Shown piece after piece: positions 32,800-40,769 of a stretch of DNA of 41,074 nt. Positions within the stretch are counted from its first letter, which is position 1; each line of letters begins with the position of its first letter. The stretch comes from an uncultured Victivallales bacterium (GTDB taxonomy: Bacteria; Verrucomicrobiota; Lentisphaeria; Oligosphaerales; JAFGRS01): positions 1-41,074 of the forward strand of contig CAILKC010000803.1 of NCBI GenBank assembly GCA_903834675.1, written 5' to 3'. The notes under the pieces were generated by a model. The model did no database searches. It worked only from the letters and a program-made list of their open reading frames with translations, and had not been told where the DNA came from. The translations under genes and the position numbers were made by a program.

Positions 32800-32826
32800 T
32801 CTCCCGCAAAGGCGTGGAGACGCTGA
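32800..32826. repeat. Short GC-alternating repeat fragment
   Basis: Contains CCGCAAAGGCGTGGAGACGC, related in inverse orientation to 29201-29227. It lies between the GNAT and fucosidase genes. Confidence 0.3.
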
Positions 32827-32859
32827 GAACGACAGAGAATGGCAAGCACGGAGAACCGC

Positions 32860-34479
32860 ATGAACCCCAATCTGGCGAAACCGACTCTGGCCCAGGTGGC
32901 CTGGCAGGGCCTGGAACTGGGCATGTTCATCCACTGGAGCCCGGGCACCTATGAGAACACCACAAGCGGCCACGACAGCCTGAAAACGCCCTTGTCGATC
33001 ATCGACCCGCAGGGGTTGGACACCGAGCAGTGGGTGGATGTGGCGGAGGCGATGGGCGCGAAGTACATCGTGCTGGTTGCCAAGCACGTCGGCGGCTTCT
33101 GTCTCTGGCAGACCCAGACTACGGACTACGGCATCCGCAACACGCCCTGGCGCGGTGGCAAGGGCGACATTGTTAAGGACCTCTCGGAATCCTGCCGTCG
33201 GCGTGGCCTCCGGCTCGGGGTGTACCTGTCGCCCCGGGACGACTATTTCGGCGCGAAGACGGGCGGCATCTGCGCCACCCCCGAGAAGCAGGAAGCCTAC
33301 GGCCGCATGTACCTCCAGCAGTTGACCGAACTCCTGACCCGCTACGGCGAAATGTGCGAAGTCTGGTTCGACGGCAGCAACGTCGTCGACGTCGGCGACA
33401 TCCTGGCGCGGCACGCTCCGGAGGCCATGGTCTTCCAGAGCCGTTATGCCACCATTCGCTGGGTGGGGAACGAGGACGGGATCGCCACCTATCCGGCCTG
33501 GAATACGGTCAGCCGCGCCGACGCGGCGTCCGGTGTCGCCACCAACCAGCATGGCACCCCCGACGGCGAGGCCTGGTTGCCGCTGGAATGCGATGCGCGC
33601 ATCCGGGCCAACTGGTTCTGGACCCAGGATAACGAGAAGACGCTGAAGAGCCTGGAGCAGCTTATGACCATGTACTACCGGTCCGTGGGCAATGGCGCGG
33701 TCCTGCTCCTGAACCACACCCCCGATACCCGTGGGCGCATCCCCGAACCGGATGCCGCCCGCGCTGCCGCCTTCGGCAACGAGATTCGCCGGCGGTTCGG
33801 CACCGCCCTGGCCGAGACCACGGGCAGCGGGGAACACCTCGAATTGCCGCTGGACGGACGGCGCCTGGTCGACCATGTGATCATCATGGAAGATATCGCG
33901 CAAGGCGAGCGGATCAGGGTGTACACGGTCGAAGGCTGGGACGGCGCCGCCTGGCAGATACTCTGCCGCGGCACGGCGGTCGGCTACAAGCGGATCGACC
34001 GTTTCGCGCCGACCCTGGTGAGCAAGCTCCGGCTGAATTGCCTGAAGTCCGCCGCGCCGCCGCTGCTCCGCAGGTTTGCCGCCTATCATACCGGCGTCGC
34101 GTTCGGCGAGAGCCTGCCCGAGGTCTCTCGCGCCAGTTTCAAGGTCGGCGAATGGGGCGAGGAGGCCTACTACGGCATCGGCTGGAGCAAGGGCGTCAGC
34201 CTGGAGTACGACATCACGGACGCCGTCGATGACGCGGGCCAGTATGCGCTGAGCTTCGTCAAGACCGGCGGCGCCCATGGGATCGAGGTCATTGCGGTCA
34301 CGGTCTTGGTCGACGGCGTGCCCTACCCACAGTGGGTCTCGCGCACGGACTGCCCGGAAGTCTGGAATCTGAGTTTCCCGGGGGTCGAGAAGAACATCCG
34401 TCTGCGGGCTCAGGTCCGGGGCAAGGGCGGTAGCGACTGCACGGGCGTGATCTTCATGACCAGGAACGTGCCGGGTTGA
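32860..34479 (+). CDS. Alpha-L-fucosidase (GH29)
   Basis: A 539-residue glycosidase releasing L-fucose from glycans. GH29 features are LGMFIHWSPGTYENT near the start, YIVLVAKHVGGFCLWQTQTTDYGIRNTPW, and the nucleophile Asp171 in EVWFDGSN. The C-terminal half (about 370-539) is a beta-sandwich with FKVGEWGEEAYYGIGWSKGV and CTGVIFMTRNVPG. No signal peptide is present, so it appears cytoplasmic and would act on imported oligosaccharides. ATG 32860 follows GGAG at six bases; the in-frame ATG at 32839 is a weaker choice. It lies near the GHL6 gene and secreted beta-helix proteins, supporting a glycan-use region. Confidence 0.9.
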   Translation: MNPNLAKPTLAQVAWQGLELGMFIHWSPGTYENTTSGHDSLKTPLSIIDPQGLDTEQWVDVAEAMGAKYIVLVAKHVGGFCLWQTQTTDYGIRNTPWRGGKGDIVKDLSESCRRRGLRLGVYLSPRDDYFGAKTGGICATPEKQEAYGRMYLQQLTELLTRYGEMCEVWFDGSNVVDVGDILARHAPEAMVFQSRYATIRWVGNEDGIATYPAWNTVSRADAASGVATNQHGTPDGEAWLPLECDARIRANWFWTQDNEKTLKSLEQLMTMYYRSVGNGAVLLLNHTPDTRGRIPEPDAARAAAFGNEIRRRFGTALAETTGSGEHLELPLDGRRLVDHVIIMEDIAQGERIRVYTVEGWDGAAWQILCRGTAVGYKRIDRFAPTLVSKLRLNCLKSAAPPLLRRFAAYHTGVAFGESLPEVSRASFKVGEWGEEAYYGIGWSKGVSLEYDITDAVDDAGQYALSFVKTGGAHGIEVIAVTVLVDGVPYPQWVSRTDCPEVWNLSFPGVEKNIRLRAQVRGKGGSDCTGVIFMTRNVPG

Positions 34480-34532
34480 CGCGGCGGGGGTGCGCCGAAC
34501 CCGTCTACCAGGGAGAGCGGCCTCGAGTTCCG

Positions 34533-35432
34533 TCAGTCGGCGGCGGGGTCTTTGTCTGCCAGCGCCAGGATGGGACCAAAGGCCGCTGCCATGGCGAGGC
34601 CGGCAGGGGTCTTGGACTTCAGATAGGCAAAGGGCTCGCCGCTGTCGCCAGCCAGGACGATCTGTGGATCGAGCGGGATACGCCCAAGGAAGGGCACCGC
34701 CATATCGGCGCACATTGTTTCGCCGCCGCCGCGCTTGAAGATGTCGCTAGTTTCGCCGCAGTGCGGGCAGATAAAGCCGCTCATGTTCTCGATGACGCCA
34801 AGCACGGGCAGGCTCACCTTGCGGCAGAACCCGATCGACTTGCGGACATCGCCGACCGAAACGCGCTGCGGGGTCGTCACCACCACGGCGCCGTCCGCAT
34901 CCCCCAGAGACTGCGCCACCGACAGCGGTTCGTCGCCGGTGCCGGGTGGGCAGTCCACCACCAGGAAGTCGAGGTCACCCCACTCGGTGTCGCGCAGCAA
35001 CTGCTGAATCACGCCGATCTTCATCGGCCCCCGCCAAATCACTGCGGTATCGCGGTCCTTGAGCAGGAAACCGACCGACATTACCTTCAGGTTCGCCGCC
35101 GCCTCGGCAGGAATCATGCAACCGTCCTCGACATAGGAAGAGTACGACTCCAGGCCCATCAGCGTGGGGATGCTGGGGCCATGGAGGTCGACGTCAAGCA
35201 GGCCAACGCGCTGCCCCTGGAGGGCGAGAAAGACGGCGAGGTTCGCGGCGACCGTGCTCTTGCCCACGCCGCCCTTGCCGGAAAGCACGAGGACTTTGTG
35301 GCGGACGCGCGCCAGGCGCTCGGCCAGACGCATACGCCCCTCGTACTGCTCGACCGTCTCGCCTTCCATCTGCCCGTGCTGGGCACAACCCGTCTTGGCG
35401 CAACTCTTGCAGGTGTCCTGGTCACAAGGCAT
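34533..35432 (-). CDS. mrp: Mrp/NBP35-type iron-sulfur cluster carrier ATPase
   Basis: A 299-residue P-loop ATPase (ApbC/Mrp/NBP35) that carries Fe-S clusters to apoproteins. It has the deviant Walker A SGKGGVGKST (51-60), DVDLHGPSIP, VIWRGPMK, DCPPGTGDEPL and the bridging CPHC (Cys222, Cys225) that holds a cluster at the dimer interface. An N-terminal Cys motif (Cys3, 8, 11, 16) resembles the extra ferredoxin-like motif of NBP35. ATG 35432 is preferred because AGGA lies eight bases upstream; ATG 35441 would add three residues. It stands alone, convergent with the fucosidase gene. Confidence 0.9.
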   Translation of the reverse strand: MPCDQDTCKSCAKTGCAQHGQMEGETVEQYEGRMRLAERLARVRHKVLVLSGKGGVGKSTVAANLAVFLALQGQRVGLLDVDLHGPSIPTLMGLESYSSYVEDGCMIPAEAAANLKVMSVGFLLKDRDTAVIWRGPMKIGVIQQLLRDTEWGDLDFLVVDCPPGTGDEPLSVAQSLGDADGAVVVTTPQRVSVGDVRKSIGFCRKVSLPVLGVIENMSGFICPHCGETSDIFKRGGGETMCADMAVPFLGRIPLDPQIVLAGDSGEPFAYLKSKTPAGLAMAAAFGPILALADKDPAAD

Positions 35433-35576
35433 GAATGGCATCCTGAGAATGACCCTCGCGGACAGCCCGCAGGGCCGGGTTCAAGGTTCCGGGTTCAGGG
35501 GTTGGTGGGCGATGTCTGTATATCGCCGTACCATAGCTTCGCGGCGGGGAATACGCTTGCGCCCTGGCGGCTGGAG

Positions 35577-35835
35577 CCGGGCTGTTTCAAGATAACGGGC
35601 GCGCTTGCGGTTGAGTCGCGTTCCGCGACCGCGTCGTGGATCGTTCCGGGCCGGCCGGAACGCGTCGGCCCGTTGGAGGGCGGCCCTGCGTGGTCGCCGC
35701 AGCGCTCGCGCAGGAGCGCCCTCCAGGCGTCCGTTGTCCGCGGCCGCGGACTCGGACGGAATCAGAGCCGCCCGGCGGGCCCACCAGGCGGGGGCTCTGA
35801 CCCGAAGCTGAGGGCGCTTTCTTGAAACGGCCCTG
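35577..35835. mobile_element. MITE-like element, copy 3 (same ends, different interior)
   Basis: Ends CCGGGCTGTTTCAAGATAA and TTTCTTGAAACGGCCCTG (35818-35835) match the terminal repeats of the elements at 9900 and 18226. The 220-bp interior is unrelated, GC-rich and full of short palindromes (for example GTCGCGTTCCGCGAC). No target duplication is visible. It lies between the mrp gene and the plus-strand hypothetical gene. Confidence 0.65.
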
Positions 35836-35879
35836 CCCCCCAAGCCGCAGCCGTTGCCCGCCAGCTCTTAGACGGTATG

Positions 35880-35897
35880 TTACCCGCTTCCGGGTAA
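35880..35897 (+). promoter_or_regulatory. Perfect stem-loop in the leader of the next gene
   Basis: TTACCCG-CTTC-CGGGTAA is a seven-bp perfect stem with a four-base loop, 31 bp before the ATG at 35929. It may be an operator, a transcript 5' stabiliser or a terminator for upstream transcription; the sequence does not decide. Confidence 0.4.
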
Positions 35898-35928
35898 GTA
35901 CATGGGCGTAATCGGTATGGAGTGCGGT

Positions 35929-36693
35929 ATGACGTGGCGCGGCTGGTCAGGGTGGATGGTGCTGGGACTGTGCGGCCTCTGGTCCGTGCGGGCCGACGAA
36001 CTGGTGCTGGGCGATCACAGCGTCAAGGGCGTGTTCGTCAGTTTCGGCAAGGGCCAATTCCAGTTCCAGACCTGGGACGGGAAGACGGTGCGCGAAAAGA
36101 CGATGAATGTCCGTAAGTTAGTCCTGGATAAGCCGATCAAGGTGCTGCTGGACAAGCGTGGGAGCAAGGACCCCGAGACGGTGTTGTTCAAGGGCTTCGA
36201 GAACGGCCAGTTCCGGCTGCTGCGTGACGAGCGGGACGCGGTCGAGCGCGAGAGCCAGGTGCAGAGTGTCGCGGTGCATCCCTCCGAGCAGTCCTTTACG
36301 GGCTACATGGAGCGCGCCAAGCAGGCTCAAGGCGAGGCCGAGGCGGCGACTGAGACGCAGGCGCCGGAGAAGCTCGAGGATCTGCTGGAGATGGGCAAGA
36401 TCACGGTGATCCATTTCCACCAGCTCGACTCGGTTACCAGCACCCGGCAAGGGGGCTACTGTCGGCGGCTTGCCGATGACAGCCATGGCCGCCTGGTGTA
36501 CAAGCGGATTACGGTGAGCGGCCCCGGCGACCCCGTGATGACCCGGAATGGCCTGACAAGCCTGCCGCAGTTCTGGTTCTACTCACACACCAAGGCGCTG
36601 GTTACCAAGCTCACGGAGCGCTTCACCTCAGCAGACTTTACGGATGCCATCGAGGCTGCACGCCGAGGCTCCGACAAGGGAAACGACCCATGA
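35929..36693 (+). CDS. Exported protein with thioredoxin-like C-terminal domain, unknown function
   Basis: 254 residues. The signal peptide (1-22, GWMVLGLCGLWSVRA) leads to a small beta-rich domain (ELVLGDHSVKGVFVSFGKGQF ... KLVLDKPIKVLLD), a charged Glu/Ala/Gln-rich segment (about 120-150), then IHFHQLDSVTST, GGYCRRLAD, LTSLPQFWFYS, which has the beta-alpha-beta layout and cis-Pro position of thioredoxin but lacks a CxxC pair. It is probably periplasmic or secreted, without redox activity, and perhaps a binding or scaffold protein. ATG 35929 has GGAG six bases upstream and a clean signal peptide; earlier in-frame ATGs at 35902 and 35917 lack this. Its stop overlaps the next start by 4 bp. 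Confidence 0.72.
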   Translation: MTWRGWSGWMVLGLCGLWSVRADELVLGDHSVKGVFVSFGKGQFQFQTWDGKTVREKTMNVRKLVLDKPIKVLLDKRGSKDPETVLFKGFENGQFRLLRDERDAVERESQVQSVAVHPSEQSFTGYMERAKQAQGEAEAATETQAPEKLEDLLEMGKITVIHFHQLDSVTSTRQGGYCRRLADDSHGRLVYKRITVSGPGDPVMTRNGLTSLPQFWFYSHTKALVTKLTERFTSADFTDAIEAARRGSDKGNDP

Positions 36694-36938
36694 GGCGGCA
36701 AATCTGTTGGACTGAGCGGGCCGAGGATGAGGTGACCTTGGAGATTCGCGTCACCATCCACGCGGGTGAGGTCAAGTGGCAGTTTCTGCGCTCCGATCAG
36801 GAGCGCTGGGACTACGAGGCGACCCCCTCCGAAGCGCAATGGTTAGACCTGGAGCGCCGTCTGCAGAACCGCTACCAGCGCGGCCAGGTGGGACTGAAGA
36901 AGGAACTTGAGTGGGTCCGCCGGGCGCGGGGGGCGTAG
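36690..36938 (+). CDS. Small hypothetical protein coupled to the upstream exported protein
   Basis: An 82-residue acidic/basic mixed protein (MRRQICWTERAEDEVTLEIRV) that does not match a family I know. It begins with three predicted strands, ending VKWQFLRSDQERWDYEA, then two helices (SEAQWLDLERRLQNRYQRG, GLKKELEWVRRARG). There is no signal peptide. Translational coupling (ATGA overlap) to the preceding gene argues that the two work together or are co-regulated. Confidence 0.68.
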   Translation: MRRQICWTERAEDEVTLEIRVTIHAGEVKWQFLRSDQERWDYEATPSEAQWLDLERRLQNRYQRGQVGLKKELEWVRRARGA

Positions 36939-36966
36939 AGGAGATAGTGCCTGGTGGGGCACAAGC

Positions 36967-37071
36967 TGGAGCGGCCGCGGCTCGCGGCCAGAGCCGACCC
37001 GACGGTCGGCGGTCCCAAGAAATGGAGCGGCCGCGGCTCGCGGCCAGAGCCGACCCGACGGTCGGCGGTCC
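36967..37071. repeat. Two direct copies of a 49-bp palindrome-rich unit
   Basis: 36967-37015 and 37023-37071 are identical 49-bp units separated by 7 bp. Each starts TGGAGCGGCCGCGGCTCGCG and contains two short inverted repeats (GCGGCCGCGGC; CCGACGGTCGG). They occupy the leader of rlmL and lie outside any credible gene. Confidence 0.8.
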
Positions 37072-37100
37072 ATAGATTTGTTGCAGGAGCCTCAGATAGC

Positions 37101-38234
37101 ATGATTGACGCGCCCGAGATGCAGGAGTTCTTTGCCTCTGCCGCTTCTGGCACCGAGGAGGCCGTGCGTGATGAACTGAGTGAACTCGGCTTCCGCCGGG
37201 TGCGCCTGAACCGCGGCGGCATCCCTTTCTTCGGCGGCTGGGATGAGGGTTGGCGCGCCTGCCTGCAGAGCCGCACTGCGCAACGCATCATGGCGGTGAT
37301 GGCGCGCTTCCCGGCGCCCGGTCCCGAGGCGCTCTACGAGGGGGTCCGGCAGGTGGAATGGGCGCCGTTCGTGAGCCCCGATCTGACCCTGGCCGTATCC
37401 GCCTTCTTGCACGACAGCACGATCACACACTCCGGCTTTGCCGCTTTGCGGGTGAAGGATGCGATCGTCGACCAACTGCGCGATCACGGCGGTCGGCGGC
37501 CTGATGTTGACCGCGAGAACCCGGACGTGCGCGTCTTTCTCTACCTGGCTCAGGATCGCGCCACGGTCTATCTGGATCTCTCGGGCGAGGCGCTCTTTCG
37601 GCGCGGCTATCGCAGTGCCGCGGGCGAGGCGCCGCTGAAGGAGACTCTCGCGGCGGTGATGTTGCGCCTGGCCGGCTGGGACCGCGAGACGCCGCTGGTC
37701 GATCCGATGTGCGGCTCGGGGACCCTGGCCATCGAGGCGGCGCTGTGGGCCGGCAACATCGCGCCGGGCTTGTTCCGCGAGCGTTTCGGTTTCGAGCGCT
37801 GGGCCAACTTCGACGGCGACGCGGCGCGGGCCTTGGGCCAGCTCAAGGGCGAGCTGCGCGCCCGGGCGCACGGCCAGCATCCGAGCCTCAGCGCCATGGA
37901 TGCCGACGCGGCGGTGCTCGAACAGGCTAAGACGAACGCCCGCCAGGCCGGGGTGCGCATACGTTTCCGTCAGGCCGAAGTACGCGACCTGCGCCCGGAC
38001 GGCGGCGCCGCCCGACTGCTGGTCGTCAACCCGCCCTATGGCCAGCGCCTCGACGCCGACCACCGGCTGTACCAGGAGATGGCCACGGCCTTTGGCCGCC
38101 TTAGCGGTTGGCGCCTTGCCATCCTCGCCGGCAGCCCTCTCATCGCCCGCGCCATGCCCATCAAGCCCCGGCGACGCTTTGAGTTACGCAATGGCGATCT
38201 GCCCTGCGATCTGCTGCTCTACGACGTGCCCTAA
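37101..38234 (+). CDS. rlmL: 23S rRNA (guanine-N2) methyltransferase, RlmL-like
   Basis: A 377-residue SAM-dependent methyltransferase. Residues 1-60 are the N-terminal ferredoxin-like segment (FFASAASGTEEAVRDELSEL), about 60-165 are the THUMP RNA-binding domain, and about 175-377 are the methyltransferase with DPMCGSGT (201-208) and the catalytic NPPY (310-313). This matches the N-terminal RlmL half of E. coli RlmKL, which makes m2G2445; the RlmK half is absent, as in many bacteria. The reading frame is open back through the 49-bp repeats, but homology begins at ATG 37101. AGGAG is 12 bases upstream, a longer spacing than usual. The cyclase gene follows after 18 bp. Confidence 0.9.
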   Translation: MIDAPEMQEFFASAASGTEEAVRDELSELGFRRVRLNRGGIPFFGGWDEGWRACLQSRTAQRIMAVMARFPAPGPEALYEGVRQVEWAPFVSPDLTLAVSAFLHDSTITHSGFAALRVKDAIVDQLRDHGGRRPDVDRENPDVRVFLYLAQDRATVYLDLSGEALFRRGYRSAAGEAPLKETLAAVMLRLAGWDRETPLVDPMCGSGTLAIEAALWAGNIAPGLFRERFGFERWANFDGDAARALGQLKGELRARAHGQHPSLSAMDADAAVLEQAKTNARQAGVRIRFRQAEVRDLRPDGGAARLLVVNPPYGQRLDADHRLYQEMATAFGRLSGWRLAILAGSPLIARAMPIKPRRRFELRNGDLPCDLLLYDVP

Positions 38235-38252
38235 GCTGGAGGTGCGCGGCAG

Positions 38253-40511
38253 GTGAGGGCAACACTGGCACGCTGGATGCGCCTGGCGCTGACGCCATCC
38301 GCCTTTAAGCTCGGACTGCTGGTGACGGCGGCCGCATGCATAGTGTTGCCGATGCCGGCGCCGCTGCTGCACCGCTTCATCGAATCGCTCGATTGTCGCA
38401 TGCACGACCTGATGTTCAATGCCCGCGGCCGCCAGCCGGACACGGGTCAGGTCGCCATCGTGGACATCGACGAGCCCAGCCTGGCCGAGTTGGGGCAGTG
38501 GCCCTGGCCCCGCAGCACTGTGGCCGAACTGGTGCAGCGTATCAGCGCCCACAAACCCAGGATCATCGGCTGTGATATCGTCTTCGCCGAGCCGGATCGC
38601 ACCTCCCTGAAGCTGGCCGCGGCCCGCATCACCCAGCTTACCGGCACCCCGCTGGCACTACCGGCGGGGACCGAGGACAACGACGCCATCCTGGCCAAGG
38701 CCCTGGGCGGCGCCGACTCGGTACTGGGGTACTACTTCGACCTGGAGAACGACGGCGAGGGCGCCGCGCAGACGGCGACAACCGAGCCCGAACGCCTGCC
38801 CTGCCCCGAGTTCAACCTGCCAGTGGCCGCGGTTGCCACCCTGGTGCGGCAGAGTAGCTTTGCCAGCGCCCGGCGAGCGGTGCTGAACCTGTCCTGTCTC
38901 AACGATGCCGCCTTGACCGAAGGATTCTTCAACACGGTTCCCGACCTCGATGGCGTGACCCGCCGTGGCAGCCTCTTCATCCGCTACGGGGCCGTGCTGT
39001 ACCCCTCGCTCGCCCTGGAAATGGTGCGAGAGGGCAGCCACGCCACGCCGGAACTGGTCAGCAATACCCCCGGCGTCGGCGTCACCGGGGTGGTCCTGGG
39101 TGGGCGCACGCTGCCCATCACCCGGCAGGGGCAACTCTGCATCAACTTCCGCGGGCCGGCGCGCTGCTTCACCTACTACTCGGCCGTGGACATCCTGCGC
39201 GGGCGTTGCCCGATGGGGGTCCTCAAAGACAAATATGTGCTCCTTGGCACCTCGGCGACCGGGCTGTTGGACCTGCGTTCGACCCCGTTTTCCAAAGCCT
39301 GTCCCGGGGTCGAGGTCAACGCCTCCATCATCGACAATCTGCTGGCCGGCGACCCGATGGTCTACGATCAGGGCCTGGATCTGGGCCTGAGCCTGACCTT
39401 CGTCGCCATCCTGGGCGTGATGCTGGCTGCTGTTCTCGCCTTCCTGGGACCGCGGCTCGGGGGGCTCTGCGGGGCCCTTTTTCTGTTGCTGATCGGTTAC
39501 GGCAACTACCGCCTCTTCTTCCTGCATCAGCGTCTGGTCGGGGTGACCTACGTGACCGCCGCGCTACTCGCCGTCTTCCTGGCGGTCAGTGTCGCCAACT
39601 ACTTCTTCGAAGGTCGGCGCAAGCGTTTTCTCCAGGGGGCCTTCGGCCACTACGTCTCGGAGGACATCGTGGCCTCGATCCTCGAACACCCCGAGAAGCT
39701 GACCCTGGCGGGGGAGGAGAAGGAGCTGACCATCCTGTTCACGGACATTCGCGGCTTCACCAGTATGTCGGAAACCATGACGGCCCGCCAGCTCAGCGCC
39801 TTCCTCAACGAGTACCTCTCGGCGATGACGGACATCATCATGGCGCGCGGCGGCACGGTGGACAAGTTCATCGGCGACGCCATCATGGCCTTCTGGGGCG
39901 CGCCGCTGGACGACCGCGAACACGCCAGCCAGGCGCTCTCCGCCTGCCTGGAGATGCGTCGGCGTCTGGCCGAGTTGCGGCCCGAGTGGGTGGCCCGCGG
40001 CCTCCCCCCGGTCGAAACCGGCATCGGCGCCAATAGCGGCATCGTCAGCGTCGGCAATATGGGCAGCCGCACCCGCTTTAGTTACACCGTCATGGGCGAT
40101 GCGGTCAACCTGGCCAGCCGCCTCGAGGGCCTGACCAAGACCTACGGCGCGGGCATCCTGGTCAGCGAGGCGACCCGCCGGGCGGCCGGCGACCGCTTCT
40201 CCTACCGGCCCGTCGACGTGGTGCGGGTGAAAGGCAAACATGAACCCGTGGCCCTGTTTGAGCCCTTGGTCGAGGGACCGCTGTCGGCGGAACGGTACAC
40301 CGAGGTGCAGCGCCTGGAGGCGGCGTTAGACCTCTACCGCAAACGCGACTTCGCGGCCTGCAGCAGTGCGTTCCAGGCCCTGCAGAAGGACTCCCCGCAG
40401 ACGCTGCATGCCCTCTACCTCGAACGCACTGCGCTATTCCTCCGGCGCCCGCCGCCCCCGGAGTGGGATGGCGTTTTCACCTTCACCACGAAGGGCCACG
40501 ACGAGGACTGA
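38253..40511 (+). CDS. CHASE2-domain adenylate cyclase (class III), membrane protein
   Basis: 752 residues. One N-terminal membrane segment (about 15-37) is followed by an extracytoplasmic CHASE2 sensor (about 40-355, with VAIVDIDEPSLAELGQWPWPR and RIIGCDIVFAEPD), three membrane helices (about 370-445), and a cytoplasmic class III cyclase domain. Metal-binding Asp498 (FTDIRGFT) and Asp542 (GDAIMAFWG) are both present. Lys538 in VDKFIGD points to ATP rather than GTP. The end (LDLYRKRDFAACSSAFQALQKDSPQTLHALYLER) is the helical tail commonly seen in this family. GTG 38253 has GGAGG upstream. It is probably co-transcribed with rlmL. Confidence 0.92.
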   Translation: MRATLARWMRLALTPSAFKLGLLVTAAACIVLPMPAPLLHRFIESLDCRMHDLMFNARGRQPDTGQVAIVDIDEPSLAELGQWPWPRSTVAELVQRISAHKPRIIGCDIVFAEPDRTSLKLAAARITQLTGTPLALPAGTEDNDAILAKALGGADSVLGYYFDLENDGEGAAQTATTEPERLPCPEFNLPVAAVATLVRQSSFASARRAVLNLSCLNDAALTEGFFNTVPDLDGVTRRGSLFIRYGAVLYPSLALEMVREGSHATPELVSNTPGVGVTGVVLGGRTLPITRQGQLCINFRGPARCFTYYSAVDILRGRCPMGVLKDKYVLLGTSATGLLDLRSTPFSKACPGVEVNASIIDNLLAGDPMVYDQGLDLGLSLTFVAILGVMLAAVLAFLGPRLGGLCGALFLLLIGYGNYRLFFLHQRLVGVTYVTAALLAVFLAVSVANYFFEGRRKRFLQGAFGHYVSEDIVASILEHPEKLTLAGEEKELTILFTDIRGFTSMSETMTARQLSAFLNEYLSAMTDIIMARGGTVDKFIGDAIMAFWGAPLDDREHASQALSACLEMRRRLAELRPEWVARGLPPVETGIGANSGIVSVGNMGSRTRFSYTVMGDAVNLASRLEGLTKTYGAGILVSEATRRAAGDRFSYRPVDVVRVKGKHEPVALFEPLVEGPLSAERYTEVQRLEAALDLYRKRDFAACSSAFQALQKDSPQTLHALYLERTALFLRRPPPPEWDGVFTFTTKGHDED

Positions 40512-40531
40512 GGCGGTTTCCTGCAACCGCC
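40512..40531 (+). terminator. Possible hairpin after the cyclase gene
   Basis: GGCGGTT-TCCTGC-AACCGCC is a perfect 7-bp stem with a six-base loop, beginning directly after the stop codon. No T-run follows, so intrinsic termination is uncertain. Confidence 0.4.
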
Positions 40532-40595
40532 CCGCCCTGCCGTCGGGCTTGCGCCAAGCGTGAACACCGGCACAGTATGTAACGAGTTTTCGGAC

Positions 40596-40681
40596 GCCCG
40601 GGTGGCGGAATGGCATACGCAGCGGACTTAAAATCCGCTTTCCGTAAGGAAATACGGGTTCGACTCCCGTCCCGGGCACCA
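40596..40681 (+). tRNA. tRNA-Leu (anticodon TAA)
   Basis: Acceptor stem GCCCGGG/CCCGGGC, anticodon stem GCGGA/TCCGC with loop CTTAAAA giving anticodon TAA (codon UUA), a long variable arm (TTTCCGTAAGGAAATA) as in type II tRNAs, T-loop GTTCGACTC and encoded CCA at 40679-40681. UUA is likely a rare codon in this GC-rich genome. Confidence 0.95.
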
Positions 40682-40769
40682 GTTTTAGCTACAAACGCAA
40701 ACCCGTGCTAAGGCTTGCGCAAAGCGGCCAACAACATCACGCCGTCAGAATCCACGTCACCACGGCCCG

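Noticed and set aside
32719..34713. Minus-strand open frame of 664 codons
   Set aside because: Antisense to the fucosidase gene, which has clear catalytic motifs and a ribosome-binding site.
36967..37071. CRISPR or short mini-array
   Set aside because: Only two copies with a 7-bp separator, too short for a spacer, and the unit is strongly palindromic throughout.
36954..37100. N-terminal extension of RlmL through the 49-bp repeats
   Set aside because: The repeat-encoded residues have no homology, and the family sequence starts at the ATG at 37101.
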